Of a DNA stretch of 64,000 bases, positions 1-10,800 are shown one piece after another; the first letter of the stretch is position 1, and each line of letters begins with the position of its first letter. The translations under genes were made by a program, and so were the position numbers. Source of the DNA: Eucalyptus grandis. Taxonomy: Eukaryota > Streptophyta > Magnoliopsida > Myrtales > Myrtaceae. Under the pieces are notes generated by a model. It saw only the letters and a program-made list of their open reading frames with translations, was not told the origin of the DNA and did not search any database. The DNA lies in contig NC_052613.1 of NCBI RefSeq assembly GCF_016545825.1, positions 58,354,833 to 58,418,832 of the forward strand, in the 5' to 3' direction.

Positions 1-966
1 TTTTTTTTTTGCTAAATAGAAGTCTAACTACGAAGGTCTTATACTTATGTTTTTCCTTTTCTTTCAAAATTGTGTACATGTGTTTTTGTGGAAGTGAATG
101 TATTTCTAAACTCTATCGTCGATTACATTCCCACACCGTTTGTATGTATAGTTCTGTTCGAAGTAAAATTTGTAGTCATTTCTTGTTTACCTATGATATT
201 TTCTATTTGGAATCACTATAAAACCCATATTCTCTAATGAAAATCGAAGAACAACTTTCAATAAAAGATATGGTCACGGGATCAATTTTGGCGAAACTTA
301 AGTATACAATTTTCGTAATCAACTTCTATTTGGTATAAAAAAACATGAAACTTCTCAAACTATAGAAATATAGGCACGTAGAACCATATATTAATCTTTT
401 AAAATTTTTAAATTTTGATATAAAAGTTAAATGTAAGAAAAATTATCTTATACAGTATAGATATCGCAAGCTCTTTATGAACGTCAATTAAAGTGTTTGC
501 TGTGCATGGATCCTTTTTTTCTATACTTAGAATTCAATTTTCGATAATGTTGCATCATAATAATTTATAGCAAGTGAATATTTTAAATATGATGTTTGTT
601 TTTAGAATCGACAAGCTTTTTCAGTAGTCGCCCCTATCCCGATAGTACATTGTCTTGCGCAAAGAGTTTTAGCTTTGCAAGTGCAGGCTTTGGTCACTTT
701 CCATGGCATTAAACGAGCATGCAGACCGCATCGTGGGTGGTCCAAGAAAACGATAGGTTAAGACAAAAGAAAACCAATAAACGCTCATGACTATCGCAAG
801 ACATCCCATTTATACACGATGGACGGTTTGTTCAAGATAACTTTTATTCTTTGTTCTTTGTTCTTTCTTATATTAGAGATACATTTGTTGTAAATAACTC
901 CTCAATGGTTTTGAAAGCTGACAAAACTTTTATTGATTGACTTTTGATTCCGATGTTGAGTTTTTT
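1..966. other. AT-rich intergenic DNA, no gene recognised
   Basis: The stretch is AT-rich with many T and A runs. The only open frame, at the start, is short and of low complexity. I see no conserved domain, RNA gene or clear transposon end before 967. Confidence 0.6.
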
Positions 967-1000
967 TAGGAGTGAGCATGGTCCGGGTGTGTAGTTCTTG
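967..1000. repeat. hAT-like terminal motif just outside the main hAT element
   Basis: TAGGAGTGAGCATGGTCC at 967 closely resembles the terminal motif TAGGGGTGAGCGG of the element starting at 1017, in the same orientation and 50 bp upstream. It may be the end of an older relative into which the 1017 element inserted. No partner end was located. Confidence 0.35.
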
Positions 1001-1189
1001 CCTTGGAATCGGGAACTAGGGGTGAGCGGTTCTAGGTTCCGGTTTGGTTTCGTCTGGAACCTGGAGCCTACCCTCGGGTACAGGTTCCAAAAAATTTGGA
1101 ACCTGGAACCTACCCGCCAGAACCAAGAACCTGGAACCTATCCGGTCACAAAAAGGTTCTAAGGTCGGTTCTAGGTTTCAACAGGTTTT

Positions 1190-2158
1190 TTTTTCTTCAT
1201 TTTCAGATTTGAATTATAACGTATTCGCATATTATTGGAATCTTTAGCACAGTCGAGATGCTGGCTGTCACCGATCTTTCTTCTCAAACCATATGTTTTT
1301 ATCAAAACGTGGAAATCCTTTTTGTAAGTTCGTGAAGAAGTTCTGCTATGCTTAACCTGTTAATAGCAGGTTCGTATTAGGAGCAAATTTACCAAAAATC
1401 ATGCTAGTGCATATTTCTGTTTTCAAGCACTTAAATATCCCTATGAACACAAAAAAAAAAAACCTAATCCAATCCTTAGAACAAAAGAAAACAACAAACT
1501 CAGAAAAACGTAGATTGGAGTGGTAAAATGATGTAAGCACAATCTTTGTCTCATTTGACATGCAAAGGCGCCAAATAACATCTTCTTAAACACAATTAGT
1601 AGCAGTAGCAATCAAAGCCATCAGTGGGATGTCAAATTTCAAGAACTTCATCTTGGAGGTGCTGAAGTTCTCTCTTAACACAAATAGTTTCCTGAAACGT
1701 GAAAAAACTTCAGTCAGGAAAGATTCCTTACCACAAACTTCAACCAGGATAATTAACATGCAAAGCTGAACCAATGGTCAAAGTCATGGTAAATAACTGA
1801 GCAACAGGTAAGAATAAAGGATGTGAAACCCCAATCGCTCTCTCTAGCAGTGAAAATGTGTTCTGTCTCTGCAAGATCAGCGAGAGTTTAGCGGTTGCGA
1901 AGGATGTAGATCATAAATAGAGTGTGCATATAATAATATAGACATTTACCATGTTATGCAGGAACGACATTTGACAGTAGATCAAACAACTGGAATAAAG
2001 TTGAAACATGTTTGAATAAAAGATTCGAAACACAGCACCAGAATGTTCTAATTTATTTCAACAAAACATCAATTTGGTCCTTCAAATTTCTTCAGCATCA
2101 AATCTACACTCGCCAGCCACTTTCAACATGGTGAAATTCACTCCAAAGCACCCAGATC
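1190..2158. other. hAT interior, no recognised coding region
   Basis: This is AT-rich internal sequence with short minus-strand open frames that match nothing I know. One weak exon-like segment lies at 1632-1691 on the minus strand: a TTTCAG acceptor-like site is followed by 19 codons, including LQHLQDEVLEI, and a stop. It could be a captured host exon with coiled-coil character, but the support is thin. Confidence 0.25.
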
Positions 2159-2347
2159 ACATTCACCAAGAACAGATCATTCATCCTCAGCACGCCTCCA
2201 TTATCATCAACAAGAAGAACAACATTCACCAAGAACGGAACATTCATCCTTAGCACGCCTCCATTATCATCAACAAGAAAAACAACATTCACAAAGAACA
2301 GAACATTCATCCTTAGCACGCCTCCATTATCATCAACAAGAAGAACA
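2159..2347. repeat. 63-bp minisatellite, three tandem units
   Basis: Units begin ACATTCAC at 2159, 2222 and 2285, and the start of a fourth appears at 2348. Each contains CACGCCTCCATTATCATCAA. The period is exactly 63 bp, a multiple of three, so one minus-strand frame stays open as a 21-residue repeat (DDNGGVLRMN core). I take this as a property of the period, not as proof of a gene. Confidence 0.9.
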
Positions 2348-2639
2348 ACATCGACGCGGGCTAAAAACGTCGCGTTAAGAACAACATTGTTGCACTATTG
2401 GCAATGAGATGCGCGCTAAGAACAACATCATCGCGCTACTGGCAATGAGCGTTCCAGGTGATTCACAATCATCATTAGATGCACAAAGTGATCAACGGAA
2501 AGCAAGATTAGATGAGGACTGTACCTTGATTAATCCTGGCAAATGCCGAATTCAAGAGAAGGCAAATCGTGATGTTTCCAGAACAGGCACCCTTAGGCTT
2601 CGCCATAAACGAGTCTAGCGACTGGTGTTAAGTAGCGGT

Positions 2640-2888
2640 GGCATGGCCTGCAGCGTCCGGTGGCGGCCTTGAGGGCAAGCGGCGTTGGCGACGGACAGAG
2701 TGGCCTCGGCGACGGGAAGAGCACAGGAGAGATTGGCGTCGAGCGGCGAGAGTTCTGGCAAGTAGCCTCGGCGACTGGCATCCAGCGGCGTCTGGCGTTC
2801 GACGGCCTTGAGGGCGAGTGGCGTCCGGCGGCGAGACTCAGAGCGGCGTCGGCGACTGGCGGAGGCAGAGCACGGTAGCGATAGGCAT
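2640..2888. repeat. GC-rich degenerate GGCGTC/GAGCGGCG repeat
   Basis: Degenerate short repeats of GGCGTC, GAGCGGCGAG and CTCGGCGAC fill this segment. They resume at 5558-5660 on the other side of the nested solo LTR, so the LTR landed in the middle of this block. Open frames on both strands here are compositional. Confidence 0.65.
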
Positions 2889-4342
2889 TGTCGCGACCAA
2901 TTTTTCGGGGTATGAACCACCTAGGGTTTGGCTAATGGATTGTTAAGCCTAGACTTAACTCGGGCTCTCCCAAGTCCATACCAATTCGCGACTTAGGTTC
3001 AAATTTCTTAACATGCAAATGGATTTTATTTAGGAGTCGTCACTAATCAGTTTATGGTAGGTCGATTAGACACCTAAGTAAAATAATTGGAGAATTATTT
3101 TACTCCTACGAACCAGAGACTAAGGGTACGAGGACTTGGTTACATTAGATTTCTCTAATGTCCTTTGGCTACCATTCTTTTTATTTTCAAAAATGTTTTT
3201 TTTGCAGGTAGCTGATTTATTTTAAATCTATCTCCCTAACATATGAGGTGATCATGCGGGTGCGCAATCCACCAATTTAACACCCAGATAAACAATAAAT
3301 AAATTGCAAAAACTTACCTCAAAGCTACGAAAGCATCTGCAATGTTAAATTAAAATCCACATCAACAACCTAGATATGATTTCTAATTAACACGCAATTT
3401 TTTTTTCACTTAATTAATGAAAATCATGCAATATGCAATGCAATATTAACTAAATGACCTAATTCTAACAACATGGAATTTCTAATTAAATGGACCTAAC
3501 AACAATCTCTAAATGATGTGCATTTCATGAATCTATTTTTAATGACATACAATGAAATTTTTTTATTTTTCCTAAAAATGCAATCTATCCTAGGGAATAG
3601 AACTAATTTATTCTAAGACACTTTTTGTATTTTTTCATGAAATTCGAAATTTGGTGAAATGTGAAAATTACCTAATTAGATTAAGATCCTATTTAATTTA
3701 TATCAGGAATTAGGTTGAACCAAATCCTAATTTAAACTAAAACATTATCTTTTTTTTTTTTTGGTAAAGAACATTATCTTAACCTAAATAATCCTAAAAT
3801 GCAATATATCTAGAAAATACCTAAACTTATAACAAATTAAGAAAAAAAATATTATCTAGAATTAAACTAAGTGCAATTTAATCCTAATATGCAATGACGT
3901 GCAAAATATGTTTTAACACTACATGACATGTATATGATGATTTTTTGTTTTTGTTTAATTTCGAAATTAATAATTGCCAAATAATTAAACATGCAATCCA
4001 AATTAAAAATCTAGCAACCTAAATTGATTGATTTGATTTTTGATTTTAAAATTCGAAATAAGATTCCTATTCTAGATATGTAAACCCTAAAACATGCAAT
4101 ATTATAACCCAAACACATTTCAAGATAAACAAAGCGATCATGACAAGCCAAACCAAGGAAATCACACATCATTCAGATCGGGGGATAATATTTCGCTAGT
4201 AAAATTGATAAATTGATCTTAAGCCTTAAAGATCAAAGTATCAATTTTATTACCTCTTAATTAATTATTTCATCTAAAGCCTTATAGATGAAATAAAAAT
4301 TCATGTGCGGTTGCAAATCAAGTGGTATGTCATAATTTCTAG

Positions 4343-4991
4343 TTATGCATAGTGAAAAATTTCAAATAAAGAAAACAAGATACAATAAGTAAAATATAGA
4401 TAAAATAAATCTGCATAATAAAATAAAGTAAATCTACCTAATTTGATTTTTTTTTTTTCTTCCAAAACAGAGCTTGGCAAGCGGTTCGGAGCTTTGGCAC
4501 AGGAAGTCGGGTCTTGGTGTAGACGCGGGTAAGGCGAGTAGCGGTAGCGTGGGCGCGAGGCTGGCTGTCGGGCACCGGGGAGAGGCGAGCAGCGACGGTG
4601 TGGGCTCCGGCGGCGTCGAGTCACGGTAGGGATAGCGGCACAGCGGCGGCTGAGCGTCGGGCGGAGGCGGGGGGGTGGTGTGGTCTCCGGTGGTGTCGGG
4701 GCTAGGTCGCGACGGCGGGGAGCAGGGGCTAGACGCGAGCTCGCGGGAGGAAACCTCAAAGTGGCTGTGCGGCGGTGCTTTGCGGTGGAGGTGCAGGCAC
4801 GGGCGTCGGGTCGAGCAACGACGGGGAAGGGCTCGCGGGGCTGGCTGCTGTTGGCGCCGTAGGGGAGGTCGAGCGGCGGTGATGGAGGTGCGGTGGACGG
4901 CGCGAGGCGGTGTGGGTGCAATCAGCAGCAGTGAAGCGGCGTGTGGCTTCACGGAGAAGGAACCCACGAAGAAGAAGCACAGTGCACCTCC

Positions 4992-5022
<31 letters not shown>

Positions 5023-5033
5023 GTCTCTCTCAC
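4343..5033 (-). other. GC island with long minus-strand ORFs in solo LTR copy 1
   Basis: A GC-rich block rich in GGCGG-type words lies inside otherwise AT-rich LTR sequence. Two overlapping minus-strand frames of about 190-200 codons are open. They are Pro/Arg/Ser/Ala-rich with no known domain. Equivalent islands with long minus-strand frames occur in copies 2 and 3. They lie downstream of the TATA box and could be transcribed, but the open frames may simply reflect few stop codons in GC-rich DNA. Confidence 0.35.
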
Positions 5034-5225
5034 CTCACGTCTACTCTCTGTACGAATTCTTTCTTCCCCTCCTGCTTCTTTTTCTACTTTTTCATGGAAG
5101 GAAAAAGCTAACTTTTTTTATCTTTTTTCTCTCAAAGCTTTTTTTGTACAAACTTCTCTCTAGAACTTTTACTCTCAATTTTTTTTTCGAAAAACTCTCC
5201 CTGTGGCTCACGAAAATTATGGCTC

Positions 5226-5233
5226 CTTTTATA
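5226..5233 (-). promoter_or_regulatory. TATA box of family A LTR, copy 1
   Basis: TATAAAAG on the minus strand, about 325 bp from the LTR 5' end. The equivalent site is TATAAATA in copy 2 and TATAAATG in copy 3, so the element is conserved while the surrounding sequence has diverged. Confidence 0.55.
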
Positions 5234-6033
5234 GTGATTTTAGATGGCCATTTTATAGCAACTTTTGACTTTCCATCTTCTGTTGCATTAAATCAAGCCT
5301 GCAAATCGGAACGTGATTTCGCAATCAGCTCGATTCTGCTCAGATTTCTTCCATTTTGCAAATTTCTTGCCTCTTATTAACTTGATTTTTAAATTTCTTC
5401 TGCATTTAACGAAACCCGAATGCTCATCGAATTTCAAATTTCCATGCATAATCAATCAAATAAATTTCTCCCATTTTTCATTTTTTTCCTTTTATTTGTT
5501 CCAATGCAATTTTTATTTTCCTTATTTTCCTAGATTTGCTAAAAATAGGTGTCAACAGGCGTCGAGCGGCGAGGGTTCGCTTGAGCAACATCGGCATCCA
5601 GCGGTGGCAGCCTTGAGGGCAAGCGGCGTCCGGCGGCGAGACTCGAGCGGCGTGAGTTCTAGGTTTGAAATCAGAAATTTGAATAGAAAGCACCAAGCGG
5701 GGAGGGGGGCTCCTTTGGAGCCCTAACCGGTTCCGAACCTGGTTCCACACCGATTCCGGTTCTTGGAAAAAGGAGCTGGGAATCGGAACGGTCCTTTAAG
5801 AACCGGGAATTGAACCGGTTCTACCCGGGAACCGCGTTCACCCCTATCGAGAACCACCTACTAAGGATTGATTCTAAAAAGTTTCACGCATGTATCAATG
5901 CAATCGCTTGAAGAAGCACCGAGAACTAGAGAAACTCTATCAGAACTAGAGAAACTCCTAAAAGGCAAATGATACCCATTCTTGAGAATATATCGACAGC
6001 TGGGAACAGTGCAAAAAGGAATAAAATACCAAC

Positions 6034-6544
6034 CTCAAAAGTATCAATTGTGTTGCCAGAGCCATCCTAATTGGAAAAAGATATTACATACAAATAAACA
6101 GTAAAATAAGTAAGTACAGCCATTAAAGTGAATATGCACACTCTCGGTAAATTAAAAGAAGACATAGCAAGCGAACAACATATGACTTTTGCCCAATACT
6201 CACGCGAAGACGCAATATGTGGCGCTTGTGAGGCTTAAAGTTGTCGAAAATAATTCGACTTTTGATCCGGTTGCCATTTGCATCTTCGAGATGCAACTCA
6301 TTACTCTCCCATGCGATGGGACGCTTCGACCTTAGTAGCGATGGATCTTGCGCTTTGGCTCGATTGTACCTTTCTTTGGCAATCGCATGAAATCTCGGAA
6401 GGCCATGGTTGGGTTGGGTTCCCTTAACGCAATTCCCACAGTAGTCCCATTAGGCAACAATATGGTGAATCTATATATCCTGTCGATATCACCATCATTC
6501 ATCGCCTGGTCCGCAGGCCTCTTCCTGATGCTCCTCAGCTCCAT
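6034..6544 (-). pseudogene. GMI1-like GHKL-ATPase/SMC-hinge protein, first two coding exons, frameshifted
   Basis: Exon 1 runs from the ATG at 6544 down to 6204, where the donor GTGAGTATTGG begins. Exon 2 is 6066-6034, between an acceptor (TTCCAATTAG) and a GTTGGTATT donor. The junctions keep phase 0. Readable residues include YRFTILLPNGTTVG, NELHLEDANGNRI, FDNFKPHKRHILRL and, in exon 2, DGSGNTIDTFE. This order fits the N-terminus of plant GMI1-type proteins (GHKL ATPase fold plus SMC hinge, linked to DNA repair and chromatin). I assign it from memory of the family. One base is missing near 6383-6386, between FRDFMR and the KERYNRAK frame, so the reading shifts. With that base the exon would be exactly 114 codons. 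No later exon was found: the intron runs into the hAT element. It is a pseudogene or a gene with an assembly error and distant exons. Confidence 0.5.
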
Positions 6545-7626
6545 CCTTAGCCAGCCCGAAACCTGTCGTGCAAAGAAGAGCAGTAACAAAGATCACACGG
6601 GTTGAAAAAGCACGAGTAAAAGAAAGTAGAGGAAACCATCACCCCCTAAACACATTTGACAGTAGAGGTTCAAAATTGCATGCACGATTTCGAAGAAGAT
6701 CATATTTTTTGAGATTTTCCCCTGCTAACATTCTTTCCCGTCTTTTCGTTATCCACAAACCAAACGAACACACGTCACCCAATATTGTAAACACGAGAAC
6801 ATTACGCGAATTAGCTGATAAAACGATCGTTCAAGCAGGGCTCGAACATGAGTTGGCAACAGAAGCAGGTGAAAACTTTAACCAGAACACCATACAAAAC
6901 GATCGCGACGCATCGCACAAGGGCGGGATTCGACATGCGTGATGTCCTCGCTAACCGACTCTAGCTTCGGCGAGAGGAGAAAGTAGTTAAACCGGGCACA
7001 CGTTCGGATCAACAAGCAAACACTGGCTACCGATCGAAGCTCAAGCGACACATTCTCCGGAAGAACGTCAGAAAATGCAAAAAGGAGGAAGCTTGCCTGA
7101 GGGAGCGGAGGCAATGTAGCATAACAGAGCCCCCTGCTCTTCCGCCTCCCTCACCCCCGTAGTTACAACCGGCTGCAAATTTGCCGCTAATGTAACCAGA
7201 TTAGTTGCCTTTTAGTTGCAATATCCGATTTTTTTATCATTTTTATTGAGAAAAATTCGCAATAAAAATCCAAAATGCTCTCATTTTCTCAAAAAGAGAA
7301 TTTAAAGTAGATCTTATTTTAAATTAAAACTATACCGGTTCCAAAAGATGACCGATGCGGTTATGGATGTTTTAAATAAAAGTCTAGCATCAGCATCGCC
7401 GGCCAACAAAATATTCCAAATGATCAAGGGTATTAAAAAAAAAGAGCAAAATGCAACCGTCCCATCGCCAATGGAGCAGCAGCAAAGGCCAGCGAGGTCG
7501 TCGGCATCTATACAAGGGCCTCACCTTTAGTTGGTCGTAGTCACCAGCCTTTGTTGCCACCTCGTCAACCCTATGTTTTTGCTTTTCTTATAGTTTTTGT
7601 TTTTTTGTTTTTTATGAATATAAAAA
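6545..7626. other. Upstream region of the GMI1-like remnant, no clear gene
   Basis: A possible acceptor (CGACAG followed by GTTTCGGGC) lies just upstream of the ATG, so a 5' UTR intron is possible. The stretch 6600-7150 is less AT-rich than its surroundings and may be the old 5' UTR and promoter. Beyond 7200 it is AT-rich up to the Ale-1 LTR. Short frames at 6568-6942, 6878-7114 and 7348-7530 match nothing known. Confidence 0.35.
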
Positions 7627-7848
7627 TGAAAGAAGATGGAAGAAAACGAAGAGAAAGGAAGCGGATGGGAATTTTCTTCTATGTATTTCCATGTGTGTAA
7701 AGACAATGTACAAAACGTGTATTATAGTACAAGTTGTATGTAAAGAAAAGGCAACAATATGATATACAAAATCAAATCCGATATTAATTGATCTCGACTT
7801 ATCCAATAATATCTGAATGATTCTTGTAAATATTCTTGCATATCTTCA
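7627..7848 (-). repeat. Ale-1 3' LTR
   Basis: 222 bp, TG...CA on the minus strand. It matches 12823-13041 base for base over long runs, with about a dozen substitutions and a 3-bp indel (TAT). Confidence 0.9.
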
Positions 7849-7863
7849 ACACTCCCCCTCAAG
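7849..7863 (-). promoter_or_regulatory. Ale-1 polypurine tract
   Basis: CTTGAGGGGGAGTGT on the minus strand lies immediately before the 3' LTR, the usual copia plus-strand primer. Confidence 0.75.
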
Positions 7864-7869
7864 CTGGTG

Positions 7870-10800
7870 GCTTGTAGATATGCAAGACGCTTAGCTTGCT
7901 CAAAAGATACGCATGCTGTCTTTGACATAAAGGCTTGGTGAAGACATCTGCTGGTTGTTCTTCGGTTCCAATCCCTTGTATCTCGATCATTCCTTGTTGG
8001 ATCTTTTCTCGAGTGAAATGACAATCCACTTCTATGTGCTTTGTTCTCTCATGTACAATAGGATTCGATGCAAGTTTGAGAGCTGCATCATTGTCACAAA
8101 ATAATTTGGTTGAACCTGTAACTTGTACCCCAAGATCTCAAAGCAATCCCCGTAACCACACTATTTCACAAGTGGTTTTGGCCATGGCACGATATTCTGC
8201 TTCTGCCGAAGATAGTGAAACGGTCGGTTGCTTCTTTATCTTCCATGAAAGTAAAGAATCCCCCAATTTAATACATAAATCGATTATGGATCTTCTGCTC
8301 ATTGGACAAGTCGTATAATCCGCATCACAATACGCAGTCATCCTCATATCGCACTTTCTGGAAAGGAGAATCCTGAGTCCTGGACAACTCTTCAAGTACT
8401 TCACCACTTTAAGTGCTACATTCATATGAAATTACTTTGGTTTGTGCATAAACTGACTAAGTTTTTGGACTGCATAACTTATGCCTGGCCTGGTCATGGT
8501 CAAATATATAAGCTTTCCAACAAGTTTCTGATACCCCAATAGATCCTTGAGTACAGGACCAGTCTCTTGAGATAAACCAACATCATAATCTGCCGTAGTC
8601 AGCTTGATATTTTTCTTAATTAGAATTACGGCTGGCTTACATCCCGATAAACCTGCTTCTGATATAATCTCCAGTGCAAACTTCCTCTAGCTGAGAGAAA
8701 TCCCTTGGTCTAATCGTGCAATTTTAATTCCAAGGAAATACTTTGGCGATCCTAGATCTTTAATATGGAATGTAGAATGCAAATAGTCTTTGAAACCTTT
8801 GATACCTACTTCATCATTGCCCATAATAAGTATATCATCTACATATATCATCAAGTAGATAGATGACATACCTTTAGTCCATGTGAAAACAGCATAGTCA
8901 AACTTGGATTGTTGAAAACCAGCAACTATTAGTGACTCAGCTTACTTTCCATACCACTGTCTTGAAGCTTGCTTAAGTCTATACAAGGATTTGCGGAGAC
9001 GACATACTTTATTCTCCCCTTGTCTCCGTAAACCTTGTGGCACTTTCATATAAATTTCATTATCTAAATCACCATGCAAGAAGGCATTGTTGACATCCAT
9101 CTGATGCAACGACCAGTTCTAATATGCTACTATAGAAAGAAATGAGCGGACGGTAACATCTTTGGCTACGGGAGAAAAGGTTTCGTGATAGTCAAAACCT
9201 TCCCGTTGTGTGAAACCCTTAGCCACTAATTGAACTTTGTATCTCTCAACAGATCCATATGCACGATATTTGATCTTGTAAACCCATTTGCATCCAATGG
9301 CTTTGCGATGTGGAGGTAGTGTGACAAGCTCCCATGTCTGATTATCCATTAAGGCTTTTAACTCCGCCTCCATGGCTTTCTGCCAGCGCGGATCAGTACT
9401 TGCCTCATCAAAACTTGATAGTTCTCGCCCATCGGAAATGCACGTAATGCAACACCTATGTTCTGGAGAAAGTCTATCAAAGGAAACATAGGAGGCAATT
9501 GGAAAGAGAATACCTGGTGAATTCCTGACCCCACATATGTAGTCTTTGGTCCAGGTTGGTGGACGTGTGGTTCGTCTGAATCACCTTGGCACATCATTCT
9601 CTGGTGGTGAGTTATTGTATGAATTGTCAACAATACTCGAATCTTGGGGAGCGACTTCTTCCGGGTGTTGATCAATCACTTCTAGTGAGGTTGTCATGTC
9701 CACAGTTGAAGTTGAAGATGGCCTTATATCTGCTGATGAACGAAGGAGAACATAGTTTGGATCTTCCATAGTCTCCTCTGTGTGAGTAGTATGGAAATGA
9801 TCATCTCTATCTGTCCCTGATGCAGGAGTAGCAAAAGGAAAAATATTCTCCTGGAACGAAACGTCCCTGCTAACCATAAATTCTCCTATGGAAGGATCAA
9901 ATACCCTATATCTCTTCCGTAGATTGGGATATCCCATAAATATGCAATGACGAGCACGAGGGCCCATTTTATCTCTAGGACCTACTATGGTGGCATAGCA
10001 AAGACATCCGAAAATCTTAGTTGGCATACGATTTATCAAATAAGTGGCAGTCAAAACACAATCTCCCTCAAAAAGTGTCTGGAACAGAAGCTTGAAATTT
10101 TAAAGCCTGTGCAACTTCTAATAGGTGACGATGCTTCCGTTCCACCACCCCATTTTCTTGTGGTGTATAGGTAAATGTACTCTCATGTAATATCCCTTGT
10201 GATGAAAAGAAAGCAGTACATTCATGATTGAAGAATTCACTTCCATTGTCTGTCCGTATTTTTTGAACATTTTTCCCAAATTGGGTTTTGGACAAGGAAA
10301 TTAAAGTTTTTAAATGAGACAGAACTTGACCCTTAGTTTGCATGAGAAAAAGCCATGTGGCTCTGGAGTAATCGTCCACAATGGTAAGAAAGAATCGAGA
10401 TCCATCATGATTTAATGTATGGTATGGTCCCCAGACATCAACACGCAGCAAGGAAAAAATATCACTTGAACGATTGTGACTTAATGGGAAAGGTGTTCAT
10501 GATTGTTTCGCAAGTGGACAAATGGGACATTGAGGGTAAGGAAAGGAAGAGCTGTGACCCAATCTGGAATGCAAAAGGAAATGCTTATCATTGGTAGTCA
10601 AATTACATAATGATTGTTTATTACAAGAGAGTAAATCAAGATTTTTGGGTGAACTTTTCTAGAAAAATAATTCTTCAGAGAAATTACCCCAGCCCATTAG
10701 TTTCCCAGTTGAAAGGGCCTGAAATATTCAAATATCAGCATTGAAATATACTTGGCACGAATTTTCTTTACAGGCTTTGGACACAGAGATAAGATTAAAT

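Larger units (their letters stand above)
2889..5557 (-). mobile_element. Family A long solo LTR, copy 1 (2,669 bp)
   Basis: The segment is bounded by TGTCGCGACC at the left and GGTGTCAACA at the right. Read on the minus strand it starts TGTTGACACC and ends GGTCGCGACA, the TG...CA form of an LTR. Flanks GGCAT (2884-2888) and GGCGT (5558-5562) are a 5-bp target duplication with one mismatch. Two further copies (31886-35509 and 46409-49712) share both ends and the neighbouring internal sequence. No internal retrotransposon domain or second LTR is present, so this is a solo LTR left by LTR-LTR recombination. The minus orientation rests on a canonical TATA box. The size and ends suggest a Ty3/gypsy element of Tat/Ogre type, but that lineage is an inference. 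Confidence 0.7.
1017..5846. mobile_element. Non-autonomous hAT-like DNA transposon with a nested solo LTR
   Basis: The left end TAGGGGTGAGCGGTTC and the right end, which ends CACCCCTA, are imperfect terminal inverted repeats. Both continue into subterminal DNA dense in GGTTC/GAACC words (1030-1180 and 5720-5840). Eight-base flanks TCGGGAAC (1009-1016) and TCGAGAAC (5847-5854) match at 7 of 8 positions, the length expected of a hAT target duplication. Without the nested LTR (2889-5557) the element is about 2.2 kb. It has no recognisable transposase, so it would need one in trans. It sits directly beside the GMI1-like exons and separates them from anything further left. Confidence 0.6.

Noticed and set aside
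4343..5163. Several long ORFs on both strands around the GC island
   Set aside because: Overlapping frames on both strands are open at once, the products are low complexity, and the block lies inside a solo LTR. They are listed only as an LTR feature, not as genes.
7348..7530. 60-codon plus-strand ORF beside Ale-1
   Set aside because: It is short, of ordinary composition, and without motif or context.
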